Assembly (NCBI GenBank): GCA_023267795.1
Contig: JAHFMP010000051.1
Span: 1-6,762, forward strand
Source: Candidatus Woesearchaeota archaeon
GTDB lineage: Archaea; Nanobdellota; Nanobdellia; Woesearchaeales; DSVV01
DNA length: 6,762 nucleotides
Reading direction: 5' to 3'
Shown: in pieces, positions 1 to 4,655 of the stretch
Numbering within the stretch: position 1 is the first letter of the stretch
Layout of the letters: each line of letters starts with the position of its first letter
Made by a program: the position numbers and the translations under genes
The notes under the pieces: generated by a model
Told to the model about the DNA's origin: nothing
The model's input: the letters and a program-made list of their open reading frames with translations, nothing else
Database searches by the model: none

Positions 1-777
1 GCCATATTTGAGCATAGTACCCAATAACTTTTCTCGCGCGTGGATGAACTTATTTTGTAGCGCCAAACTCAAGAATTCATTAATTTCTTTTGGCTTTGCA
101 ATACTTGCCATTGAAAATATATGATCTTCTGTGATTTTTTTTGAAATAGCAGCACAGCTTTGCAGGATGTTCTCTGCTCTACGGCAATCCCCTTCACTGG
201 ATACATACAGTGCTTCTTTTGCTTCCTTGGAAATTTCTATATTTTCTTCTTTTACAATTTTGTCAAATAGTTCAAACATCTGCTGCTTTTCCAATGGACG
301 AAAACGAAATACAGTACATCTGCTTTGTATAGGATCGATGATTTTGCTAGAATAATTGGCACTTAATACAAATCGCGTCGTTTGTGTATAATTTTCCATT
401 GTTCTTCGTAGAGCCTGCTGCGCTTCCTTTGTTAACGCATCGCATTCATCAAGAAAAATTATCTTAAATGGCACGTTTCCAATTGCACGTGTTCTTGCGA
501 AGTCTTTTACTTTTGTTCGCACAACCTCTATACCTCTTTCGTCAGATGCGTTTAATTCCAGAAAATTTTCTCTCCACTGCTCACCAAATAATTCCCTTGC
601 AATCACTAATGCTGTTGTTGATTTTCCAACACCTGCAGGACCTGCGAACATCAAATGTGGCATATTTTTCTGCTCAATAAATGCCTTTATTTTTGAAAGA
701 ATATCTAACTGACCTTTAATATCTTTAAATGATTTTGGGCGATATTTTTCAACCCACATTGCATGTTCCTGCCCCAT
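1..777 (-). CDS. rfcS: Replication factor C small subunit (clamp loader ATPase), C-terminus cut by window edge
   Basis: AAA+ ATPase subunit of the archaeal clamp loader, which opens and loads the PCNA sliding clamp at primer-template junctions. The 259 visible residues show the N-terminal WVEKYRPK box (8-15), Walker [10 protein letters not shown] (46-54), the NASDERG segment (76-82), Walker B FLDECD (108-113, with Cys where many archaeal forms have Ala), sensor 1 LSAN (138-141), the SRC arginine finger (152-154) and a sensor-2 region [11 protein letters not shown] (196-206). The usual length is about 320 residues, so roughly the last 60 (part of the collar domain) lie beyond position 1. The start is ambiguous. 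ATG 777 is preferred because TTTTATAAAA (799-808) is centred about 26 bp upstream, as for a leaderless archaeal transcript. An in-frame ATG at 825 would add 16 residues, and ATG 759 would begin directly at MWVEKYRP. The identification is secure. Confidence 0.95.
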   Translation of the reverse strand, partial: MGQEHAMWVEKYRPKSFKDIKGQLDILSKIKAFIEQKNMPHLMFAGPAGVGKSTTALVIARELFGEQWRENFLELNASDERGIEVVRTKVKDFARTRAIGNVPFKIIFLDECDALTKEAQQALRRTMENYTQTTRFVLSANYSSKIIDPIQSRCTVFRFRPLEKQQMFELFDKIVKEENIEISKEAKEALYVSSEGDCRRAENILQSCAAISKKITEDHIFSMASIAKPKEINEFLSLALQNKFIHAREKLLGTMLKYG

Positions 778-798
778 ATCATTTCGGCATGCTGGCAG

Positions 799-808
799 TT
801 TTATAAAA
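799..808 (-). promoter_or_regulatory. TATA box for rfcS
   Basis: TTTTATAAAA is centred about 26 bp upstream of ATG 777, preceded on the minus strand by an A-rich BRE-like stretch. The spacing predicts a leaderless mRNA starting at or near 777. If so, rfcS has its own promoter although the PRC-barrel gene lies close upstream on the same strand. This is a sequence inference only. Confidence 0.5.
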
Positions 809-843
809 CTTGTTTTTTTTATCATTCACTATAACACAGTTCG

Positions 844-1134
844 TCAGATGATGTCTTCTTCAGCAATCACTAAAAAGTCACCAATTGCAATCACTGCACT
901 AAATGGAATAAGAATATTTCCCTCTTTATCTTTTTCTAATTCTAACTTTTCTGTATATGCAGTTGGATTCGCAAGAATAAGATGGATAAGCTCACCACTT
1001 CTTGTTTCGAAAATCATATCACCTACTTCGCCAAAGCGCTTTCCTGTCTTACTTACAACAGTCTTTCCAAGCAAATGTCGCGAAAATCTTTTTTCGTCTT
1101 CCATATAAAAATTTTCCTTTGGAAAATTTTTCAC
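844..1134 (-). CDS. PRC-barrel domain protein (small, stand-alone)
   Basis: A 96-residue protein (from GTG 1134) consisting almost entirely of one PRC-barrel-like domain. The order is LLGKTVVSKTGKRFGEVGDM (21-40), a strand pair FETRSGELIHLILANP (42-57), then a charged turn and IPFSAVIAIGDFLVIAE (76-92). This beta-rich pattern, GKxVxxxxGxxxGxVxDxxxxxxxGxxxxL, is the family hallmark. Stand-alone PRC barrels are common in archaea; some act in RNA or cell-division contexts, but no specific role can be read here. The protein is acidic at its end (AEEDII). The start is uncertain: GTG 1134 sits about 29 bp below a TATA-like element and would be leaderless, whereas ATG 1104 (MEDEKRF) begins just before the conserved domain and has AAGGA about 10 nt upstream inside a palindrome. 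It lies upstream of rfcS on the same strand. Domain call good, function unknown. Confidence 0.85.
   Translation of the reverse strand: MKNFPKENFYMEDEKRFSRHLLGKTVVSKTGKRFGEVGDMIFETRSGELIHLILANPTAYTEKLELEKDKEGNILIPFSAVIAIGDFLVIAEEDII
1107..1131 (-). repeat. Perfect 11-bp inverted repeat at the 5' end of the PRC-barrel gene
   Basis: AAAAATTTTCC (1107-1117), a 3-nt spacer TTT, then its exact reverse complement GGAAAATTTTT (1121-1131). It lies between the two candidate starts of the PRC-barrel gene (GTG 1134, ATG 1104). It could be a dimeric-repressor operator, or in the mRNA a hairpin that sequesters the AAGGA ribosome-binding sequence of ATG 1104. If GTG 1134 is the true start it is simply coding (residues 2-9). 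Confidence 0.6.
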
Positions 1135-1235
1135 CTCACTACAGTGTTTTTCTTTTTCTTATAATTTTTGTATCTGAAGCATGACAAAAATATGGTACTT
1201 TTTACTATGTGCCAATGCTGACAAATACGTTTCAT
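1131..1235 (-). CDS. Possible 34-residue ORF overlapping the PRC-barrel start
   Basis: ATG 1235 is preceded by AGAAGGAG (1241-1248) at 5-nt spacing, a near-ideal Shine-Dalgarno site. The frame encodes 34 residues beginning MKRICQHWHIVK and ending in a Lys-rich stretch (KNYKKKK), with Cys at 5 and 20. Its TGA overlaps the PRC-barrel GTG (GTGA), which would allow translational coupling. Two readings are possible: a genuine leader-like small gene, or the degenerate zinc-ribbon N-terminus of an insertion-sequence transposase, since CxxW...VK...RYK...K loosely resembles a broken CxxC...K...RYKCxxC. A transposase HTH remnant lies just upstream, which favours decay. The strong ribosome-binding site is what argues for a gene. 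No homologue is recognised. Confidence 0.35.
   Translation of the reverse strand: MKRICQHWHIVKSTIFLSCFRYKNYKKKKNTVVR
1158..1169 (-). promoter_or_regulatory. TATA-like element ahead of the PRC-barrel gene
   Basis: AAAAATTATAAG on the minus strand is centred about 29 bp upstream of GTG 1134. A transcript starting near 1134-1137 would be leaderless for the GTG, or have a leader of about 30 nt containing the palindrome for ATG 1104. It lies inside the possible 34-codon ORF. Confidence 0.35.
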
Positions 1236-1390
1236 GATTTCTCCTTCTATATAAATGTTTCTAAAAATTGTTAGTGTTTAATCTTCGGTACCCATACAGA
1301 AATGTATGAAATTGAGTAAACGCAGTCTTTTTGGAAGCTTGATTTTTATTTCAGCTCTTTGAGCATGGGTTCTCCATTTTTTCTCTTTCT
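1236..1390. other. Intergenic stretch with no supportable gene
   Basis: No frame on either strand resembles a protein convincingly. The minus strand contains a +1-shifted continuation of the helix-turn-helix frame at 1391 (ending at a stop near 1273-1275) that is Lys/Arg-rich but has no recognisable DDE motif. A small hairpin-capable sequence, CATACA-GAAA-TGTATG, occupies 1293-1308. AGAAGGAG at 1241-1248 is the ribosome-binding site of the 34-codon ORF. The stretch is probably decayed mobile-element DNA plus the upstream region of that ORF. Confidence 0.4.
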
Positions 1391-1576
1391 TTAGTTTTTT
1401 CTTGTCAAAAGGTTAGAGTATTTTCTCACCCAATTTAGAATTGTTACACGAGAAATGTCAGTTTCTCGATATTCACTAAGATGATCTTTAACATTTTTTA
1501 AAGACATTCCTTTTTTATAACTCGAGCACGCTTCGATAATTATTTCAGGTTTATTTTTCATTTTCCAAAATCCATC
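1391..1576 (-). pseudogene. Helix-turn-helix remnant resembling an archaeal IS transposase
   Basis: An open frame from ATG 1561 to TAA 1391 encodes 56 residues; homology-like sequence may begin a few codons earlier (DGFWK, from 1576, after an in-frame stop). Visible are SYKKGMSLKNVKDHL (14-28) and ISRVTILNWVRKYSNLL (36-52). This combination of a kGxSlr-type first helix and an S.vTI..WV.KY recognition helix is characteristic of the DNA-binding region of archaeal IS-type DDE transposases. The N-terminal zinc ribbon and the whole catalytic core that should follow are absent or unrecognisable, and no terminal inverted repeats were found, so this is most simply a decayed fragment. An alternative is a domesticated 56-residue HTH protein: a TATA-like ATAAATAA lies near 1602-1609. 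It sits downstream of the ThiE-like gene on the same strand. Exact IS family not determined. Confidence 0.5.
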
Positions 1577-1604
1577 GTCTCAAGAATAACTTACAAGTAC
1601 TTAT

Positions 1605-2216
1605 TTATGTAGGTATCGTAGAATTTACAGTATCATGCTGAACGATGGAGATAAGCTTACTCAACTCATTTTTCGGATACAAATATGGAGCCATTGCAAT
1701 CCCATCTACGCCTGCTCTCATAAATTCCTCAATCTGTTTCAAGGTAAACGTCCCTAACGCAATAACTGGCATTGTTAACAACTCTTTCATCTTTTTCATA
1801 GTCAATAAAGTTGCACGTGCAGATGCTTCAGGAGCACCTAAACATATATAATCTGCTCCTTGTTCCTCTGCACTTACTGCATCGCGCAATGTTGCAAATT
1901 GGATTCCAATATACTTTTCATCTCCTATTATTTTTCTTACGTGAGTCACTGAAAAATCTGGTTGCGTTAGATGGACACCATCTGCACCAACAAGTGCTGC
2001 AATATCAGGATAATCTTCAACAATAAATAGCACATTGTTTTTTTTGCACAATGCTGCAAGAATATATGCATTTTCCAATACCTGCCTTTTTCGTGATTTT
2101 TTGTCACTATAATGAATAACCTTTGCTCCTTCCTTAATAGCATTATTTACATCAGTAATAATCCCCTGCTCAGAATGTGCTTCACTAATAATAAAATACA
2201 ACCCAATATTTTTCAT
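1605..2216 (-). CDS. Divergent ThiE/TenI-fold protein (thiamine-phosphate synthase-like)
   Basis: A (beta/alpha)8-barrel protein of the ThiE/TenI family, 203 residues from ATG 2216 (family about 200-220). Recognisable blocks in order are GLYFIIS (5-11), the second-strand loop VIHYSDKK (33-40), FIVEDYPDIA (64-73), GADGVHLTQPD (77-87), IGIQFATLRDA (103-113), GADYICLGAP (120-129), MPVIALGTF (149-157) and AGVDGIAMAP (168-177). True ThiE joins HMP-PP and thiazole phosphate, but several of its substrate residues differ here: VQLREK is IHYSDK, NDR is EDY, the pyrophosphate-binding TxTK segment is not present, and AIGGI is ALGTF. The barrel is therefore certain and the reaction is not. A TTG at 2261 overlapping the upstream stop would add 15 residues, but ATG 2216 starts right before strand 1 and is preferred. 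It follows the NAD kinase gene by 41 nt, probably in one operon. Confidence 0.8.
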   Translation of the reverse strand: MKNIGLYFIISEAHSEQGIITDVNNAIKEGAKVIHYSDKKSRKRQVLENAYILAALCKKNNVLFIVEDYPDIAALVGADGVHLTQPDFSVTHVRKIIGDEKYIGIQFATLRDAVSAEEQGADYICLGAPEASARATLLTMKKMKELLTMPVIALGTFTLKQIEEFMRAGVDGIAMAPYLYPKNELSKLISIVQHDTVNSTIPT

Positions 2217-2257
2217 AAAAAAACGAAGCGTGAGCCCCCTTTTAAGGTTTTTGTTTT

Positions 2258-3058
2258 TCAACAGAGTAAGATTGGTTTTGGATACATCATTATCTCTACT
2301 TTTGCATCTTTTTTTAGTTCGTTCTCTTTGCCTATTGCATCTGCAACAACAATCATTCCATCAGAACAACTTTTTATTGTAATTGTATTTGTATGCCTTA
2401 AAATTCCTTTTTTTATTTTTGTTGTATTTAGTTTTCCAACATAAGGCTCGCGAACAATAAATTGAAATTGCTTTTTTTCTTTTGGAAGAACAGTGCCTCC
2501 TGCTCCACGACACCATGCAGTTGATCCTGCTGCTGTACAGACAAGCACTCCACTGCTTTTTTGATGTTCTGTTTTCTTTCCAGCAATGAGAACATACTTT
2601 GCAACATCATAAGGCTTTTTTTCTCCAATATAGTATTCGTTTGTACAAGGCTCTATTTCTATTCCGTTTATTTTTGCAATAAGACGCCAAATTTTTTTTG
2701 GCTTTATTTTTTCCTGCGCTATTTCTTTTAGTTTTTTTTCCAGCATCGCTGGAGTTGTTTGCGAAAAGAAACCTTCTGTATTTTTCGGATTTGCATTGAC
2801 ACAAAGGAAAGGAATTGGATCTACTGTATATTGTGCAACTTTTAGAAATGTGCCATCTCCTCCTACTATAATAATCAAATCTCTGCCTTTAATAATTTCA
2901 TGATATACTTCTAAACGGGAAACAAGGCGAAATAGGATTTTTTGTTTCGTCAGAACTGCAATCACAGCTTCAACACTTTTTTTCTCTTCTGCATTATAAC
3001 TCATTTTATGCACAACAAGAACATTTTTAATTTTCTTTTCCACTTTTGCTTTGTTCAT
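2258..3058 (-). CDS. NAD kinase family protein
   Basis: Predicted ATP-dependent NAD(H) kinase making NADP(H), cytosolic, 266 residues (usual 250-300). The hallmark GGDGT motif is at 66-70, followed by FLKVAQ. An N-E pair at 140-141 (TNEYYIGEKKP) matches the NE/D nucleotide-binding motif, and the glycine-rich segment SSGVLVCTAAGSTAW spans 168-182. The last corresponds to DGxxxSTPTGSTAY in bacterial PpnK, but the leading SSG and final Trp resemble the NADK2-like branch. A DG pair at 233-234 lies in the C-terminal beta domain. ATG 3058 is placed about 25 bp from a strong TATA box, implying a leaderless transcript. It is first in a probable operon with the ThiE-like gene. Family assignment strong; NAD versus NADH preference and phosphate donor cannot be told. 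Confidence 0.9.
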   Translation of the reverse strand: MNKAKVEKKIKNVLVVHKMSYNAEEKKSVEAVIAVLTKQKILFRLVSRLEVYHEIIKGRDLIIIVGGDGTFLKVAQYTVDPIPFLCVNANPKNTEGFFSQTTPAMLEKKLKEIAQEKIKPKKIWRLIAKINGIEIEPCTNEYYIGEKKPYDVAKYVLIAGKKTEHQKSSGVLVCTAAGSTAWCRGAGGTVLPKEKKQFQFIVREPYVGKLNTTKIKKGILRHTNTITIKSCSDGMIVVADAIGKENELKKDAKVEIMMYPKPILLC

Positions 3059-3077
3059 GAAAATTTTTAGTGAGAAA

Positions 3078-3088
3078 CTATATATAAA
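3078..3088 (-). promoter_or_regulatory. TATA box for the NAD kinase operon
   Basis: TTTATATATAG on the minus strand is centred about 25 bp upstream of ATG 3058. No Shine-Dalgarno sequence precedes the ATG, so the position fits a leaderless mRNA. It shares the 92-bp divergent intergenic region with the KH gene promoter. Confidence 0.6.
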
Positions 3089-3117
3089 TATTCTGTCTAA
3101 ACTATCCGATCTACCAA

Positions 3118-3128
3118 ATATTTAAAAA
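3118..3128 (+). promoter_or_regulatory. TATA box for the KH-domain gene
   Basis: ATATTTAAAAA on the plus strand is centred about 28 bp upstream of ATG 3151, with A/C-rich sequence (ACCAA) upstream that could serve as BRE. No Shine-Dalgarno sequence is present, so a leaderless transcript is inferred. Confidence 0.55.
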
Positions 3129-3150
3129 GCATTATTACTTCTTTCAGTAA

Positions 3151-3678
3151 ATGGCAGAATTTGCGTATGAACTTAAGATTCCAAAAGAGCGGATTGCTGT
3201 TCTTATAGGAAAACAAGGAGAAACAAAAAATCGCATTGAAAGTGCACTTGGCATCCATCTTCACATAGACTCTCAAGAAGGAGACATTTCTATCCAAGGA
3301 AGCGATGCTCTCCAATTATATATTAGTAGAGATATTGTTCGTGCAATTGGAAGAGGGTTCAATCCTGAAATTGCACTGCTTCTCTTAAAGCCAGATTATG
3401 TCTTTGAACTGCTTGATATTACACGATATGTCAAAGAAAAGCATATCCTACGCATAAAAGGAAGAATTATAGGGAAAGATGGAAAAGCACGACTTGTTCT
3501 TGAAGAATTAACAATGAGCAACATCTGCATATATGGAAAAAGCATTGGCATTATCGGAGAAACAGAAAATATTAGTTTATGCAAACGTGCATTAGAGTCA
3601 CTTCTCCAAGGAGCACCACACGCTGTTGTCTATAAGTGGCTGGAAAAAAGACGAAAAGAAATGAGAGTAAGACTTTAA
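3151..3678 (+). CDS. KH-domain RNA-binding protein, Pno1/Dim2-like
   Basis: The 175-residue protein carries two KH-type domains. The first has the GKQG loop at 20-23 within IPKERIAVLIGKQGETKNRI (10-29). The second has GKDG at 108-111 within IKGRIIGKDGKARLVLEE (102-119), followed by NICIYGKSIGIIG (124-136). The C-terminal signature LLQGAPHAVVYKWLEKRR (151-168) is typical of the archaeal relatives of eukaryotic Pno1/Dim2 (KRR1-type) proteins. Those bind the 3' region of small-subunit rRNA and act in 30S/40S maturation, in eukaryotes with Nob1 and Dim1. Length matches the archaeal family (about 180). The ATG is supported by the TATA spacing and by the KH1 domain starting right after it. It is divergent from the NAD kinase gene; downstream it converges on the tiny-gene operon with one base between stop codons. 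The usual partners (Rio1, eIF1A) are not in the window. Confidence 0.92.
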   Translation: MAEFAYELKIPKERIAVLIGKQGETKNRIESALGIHLHIDSQEGDISIQGSDALQLYISRDIVRAIGRGFNPEIALLLLKPDYVFELLDITRYVKEKHILRIKGRIIGKDGKARLVLEELTMSNICIYGKSIGIIGETENISLCKRALESLLQGAPHAVVYKWLEKRRKEMRVRL

Positions 3679-3679
3679 T

Positions 3680-3784
3680 TTATTTTGTTGCTTTTAACTT
3701 TCCTTGTGTTGGTTTAAGTGTTACGACAGTTTTTCCCTTTGCACCACTTGGATTCTTATTTCCTTTGTTTTGATTTGTTGCCAT
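3680..3784 (-). CDS. Tiny basic protein E (34 aa), fifth gene of tiny-ORF operon
   Basis: ATG 3784 has AGAGGTGA (3792-3799) upstream, matching the archaeal anti-Shine-Dalgarno ACCUCC at workable spacing. The 34 residues contain eight Lys, no Arg and no acidic residue (net about +8). They start MATNQNKGNKNPSGAKGK and end in QGKLKATK. No hydrophobic core or membrane segment is visible, so it is probably disordered and could bind nucleic acid or be a structural or secreted peptide. It follows gene D by 36 nt. Its stop is one base from the stop of the convergent KH gene, and a minus-strand T6 run (3649-3644) inside that gene could end the transcript. The Gly-Lys/Thr pattern resembles the tails of genes B-D. 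Function not recognised; the good ribosome-binding site and operon position support it despite its size. Confidence 0.6.
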   Translation of the reverse strand: MATNQNKGNKNPSGAKGKTVVTLKPTQGKLKATK

Positions 3785-3820
3785 TCGTTATTCACCTCTA
3801 TAAAACATTTTTACTTATAT

Positions 3821-3964
3821 TCACTTCAGCCTTCCTGTTGCTGTTTTTCTTTTTGCTTCGAGAAAAGATTTGCCAGTGCCTGTATTTCTTGATTGATTTC
3901 TTTGTTTTTGTATATCCTTACGACTTTCTTGAATTTGCTCTGCGCGTGTCTTTCTCGATTCCAT
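3821..3964 (-). CDS. Tiny basic protein D (47 aa), fourth gene of tiny-ORF operon
   Basis: The frame runs from ATG 3964 to TGA 3821. The N-terminal half (SRKTRAEQIQESRKDIQKQR, 3-22) is highly charged and helix-prone. It is followed by N-TGTG (28-31) and a basic tail EAKRKTATGRLK (36-47). Composition is seven Arg and seven Lys against five acidic residues, net about +9. The ribosome-binding site is the weakest in the operon (GTGAG about 7 nt upstream). The R-x-TGTG element recurs in gene C, and the helical part, with its ES(R/K)K, resembles that of gene A, so the genes look like diverged duplicates. It starts 21 nt after the stop of gene C. No known family is recognised. Confidence 0.58.
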   Translation of the reverse strand: MESRKTRAEQIQESRKDIQKQRNQSRNTGTGKSFLEAKRKTATGRLK

Positions 3965-3985
3965 AGTGCTACTCACATTTCACTT

Positions 3986-4144
3986 TTATGCTCTTCTTTT
4001 TATTCCAGTATTAGCTCTACTACCATAGCCTGTTCCAGTACGTGCATTAACTTTAGCTGCTATTGCATCACGTTCTGCTTTGATACCTACCTCGTTCTTG
4101 TCTTTCCGTGCTGATCTAGTTGGTTCTTTTCCAATCTTTACCAT
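3986..4144 (-). CDS. Tiny basic protein C (52 aa), third gene of tiny-ORF operon
   Basis: ATG 4144 is preceded by GGAGGTGA (4151-4158), an essentially perfect archaeal Shine-Dalgarno site, which is the strongest evidence that this frame is translated. The 52 residues have seven Lys and seven Arg against five acidic residues (net about +9). Residues 1-34 are charged and Ala-rich, probably helical (KAERDAIAAKVNA). The tail is RTGTGYGSRANTGIKRRA (35-52), with TGTG at 36-39. The ending GIKRRA matches GIVRRA of gene B, and the last codons share an 11-nt identical sequence with gene B (3987-3997 and 4166-4176), indicating duplication. It starts 20 nt after gene B. There is no signal peptide, membrane helix or double-glycine leader. 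Function unknown. Confidence 0.68.
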   Translation of the reverse strand: MVKIGKEPTRSARKDKNEVGIKAERDAIAAKVNARTGTGYGSRANTGIKRRA

Positions 4145-4164
4145 TATCATTCACCTCCATTATT

Positions 4165-4332
4165 CTATGCTCTTCTAACTATTCCTGCTTTTCTTCCATC
4201 AGCAGTTTTTCCCTGTTGATTTTTTGGATTTGAAGATGCTGCTTTTTTATCCTGTTCATTTAGTTTCTTAGCTAATTTCCCTACTATCTCATTATTAATC
4301 ATATCTGCTTGTGTTCTATTTTTTAATACCAT
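4165..4332 (-). CDS. Tiny basic protein B (55 aa), second gene of tiny-ORF operon
   Basis: ATG 4332 is preceded by AAGGGGTGA, a Shine-Dalgarno variant ending six nt before the start. Of 55 residues, nine are Lys and four Arg against five acidic (net about +8). The N-terminal half TQADMINNEIVGKLAKKLNE (7-26) has heptad-like hydrophobic spacing suggesting one amphipathic helix. A low-complexity Lys/Asn/Gln linker follows, then GKTADGRKAGIVRRA (41-55). The C-terminal GIxRRA is shared with gene C. It lies 23 nt after gene A and 20 nt before gene C. Not recognised. The helix-plus-basic-tail layout would suit a nucleic-acid-binding or structural mini-protein, but this is inference. Confidence 0.66.
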   Translation of the reverse strand: MVLKNRTQADMINNEIVGKLAKKLNEQDKKAASSNPKNQQGKTADGRKAGIVRRA

Positions 4333-4355
4333 TTATTTCACCCCTTGCTCGTTTA

Positions 4356-4526
4356 TTATTCACTATATGGATTTTCTTTGTATGAACTTTTTCTTAACCC
4401 TGATTTATGATAAGTTGAACTGCTTGTGGTCCCCTTACCCCATAGTCTTGTTTGCTGCATCTCTTTTCTCAATTCTTCTCGTCTTTTTTTTGATTCATTC
4501 AAACTTGCTTCTGTGGCACGTGACAT
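4356..4526 (-). CDS. Tiny basic protein A (56 aa), first gene of tiny-ORF operon
   Basis: ATG 4526 is preceded by AGAGGA (4531-4536) and gives 56 residues; an in-frame ATG at 4550 would add eight. The shorter form is preferred because a TATA box at 4565-4577 predicts transcription from near 4545, leaving a leader of about 19 nt that carries the ribosome-binding site. Residues 4-27 are strongly charged and helix-prone (ESKKRREELRKEMQQTR, 11-27), possibly a short coiled coil. The C-terminal half is rich in Ser, Thr, Gly and Tyr (GKGTTSSSTYHKSG, 30-43). Net charge is about +6. It resembles gene D in its N-terminal half (SR.T at the start and an ES(K/R)K segment) but lacks the RRA tail. It is the promoter-proximal gene, divergent from the ABC transporter. 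Function unknown. Confidence 0.62.
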   Translation of the reverse strand: MSRATEASLNESKKRREELRKEMQQTRLWGKGTTSSSTYHKSGLRKSSYKENPYSE

Positions 4527-4564
4527 TTTTTCCTCTGTTTGACTGCACATTTTCTGTGAGATAA

Positions 4565-4577
4565 CATATATAAATGT
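4565..4577 (-). promoter_or_regulatory. TATA box for the tiny-ORF operon
   Basis: ACATTTATATATG on the minus strand, centred near 4571, predicts a start near 4545, a short leader and the AGAGGA ribosome-binding site of gene A. No comparable TATA box was seen in the 20-36 nt gaps of the array, so one transcript for all five genes is inferred. Confidence 0.55.
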
Positions 4578-4640
4578 TTTGTTTATCTATTTCTTTTTTT
4601 GTTCTCTAAAAACAAATTCATTACTGACTCAGCACAAAAA

Positions 4641-4650
4641 AAATAAAATT
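4641..4650 (+). promoter_or_regulatory. TATA-like element for the ABC transporter operon
   Basis: AAATAAAATT is centred about 23 bp before ATG 4668 and only about 11 bp before ATG 4656, which would favour 4668 as a leaderless start. It is a weak match in an A-rich tract, so this is tentative. Confidence 0.3.
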
Positions 4651-4655
4651 TCAAA

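Noticed and set aside
844..1184. Plus-strand frames of 60-86 codons across the PRC-barrel gene
   Set aside because: Composition is that of antisense shadow, and the opposite strand encodes a recognisable domain.
1293..1308. CATACA-GAAA-TGTATG hairpin with a GNRA-type loop
   Set aside because: Only six base pairs and not followed by a T-run; such short palindromes are expected by chance in AT-rich DNA, and no surrounding RNA structure was evident.
1236..1604. Complete insertion sequence
   Set aside because: No terminal inverted repeats, target duplication or DDE motif could be found; only an HTH fragment is supportable.
3704..4114. Overlapping plus-strand frames rich in Phe, Leu, Ser and Cys that look like small membrane proteins
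   Set aside because: They are antisense to the Lys/Arg/Thr-rich tiny genes; Lys codons read backwards give Phe/Leu. They lack ribosome-binding sites, while the minus-strand frames have them.
4367..4564. Plus-strand 65-codon hydrophobic frame
   Set aside because: Antisense of tiny gene A; no Shine-Dalgarno site, and the minus-strand frame has promoter and ribosome-binding site in the right places.
3679..4655. CRISPR array or non-coding RNA as explanation of the gap between the KH and permease genes
   Set aside because: No regularly repeated identical units; the only notable duplicate is an 11-mer at two gene ends, and the tiny frames explain the stretch better.
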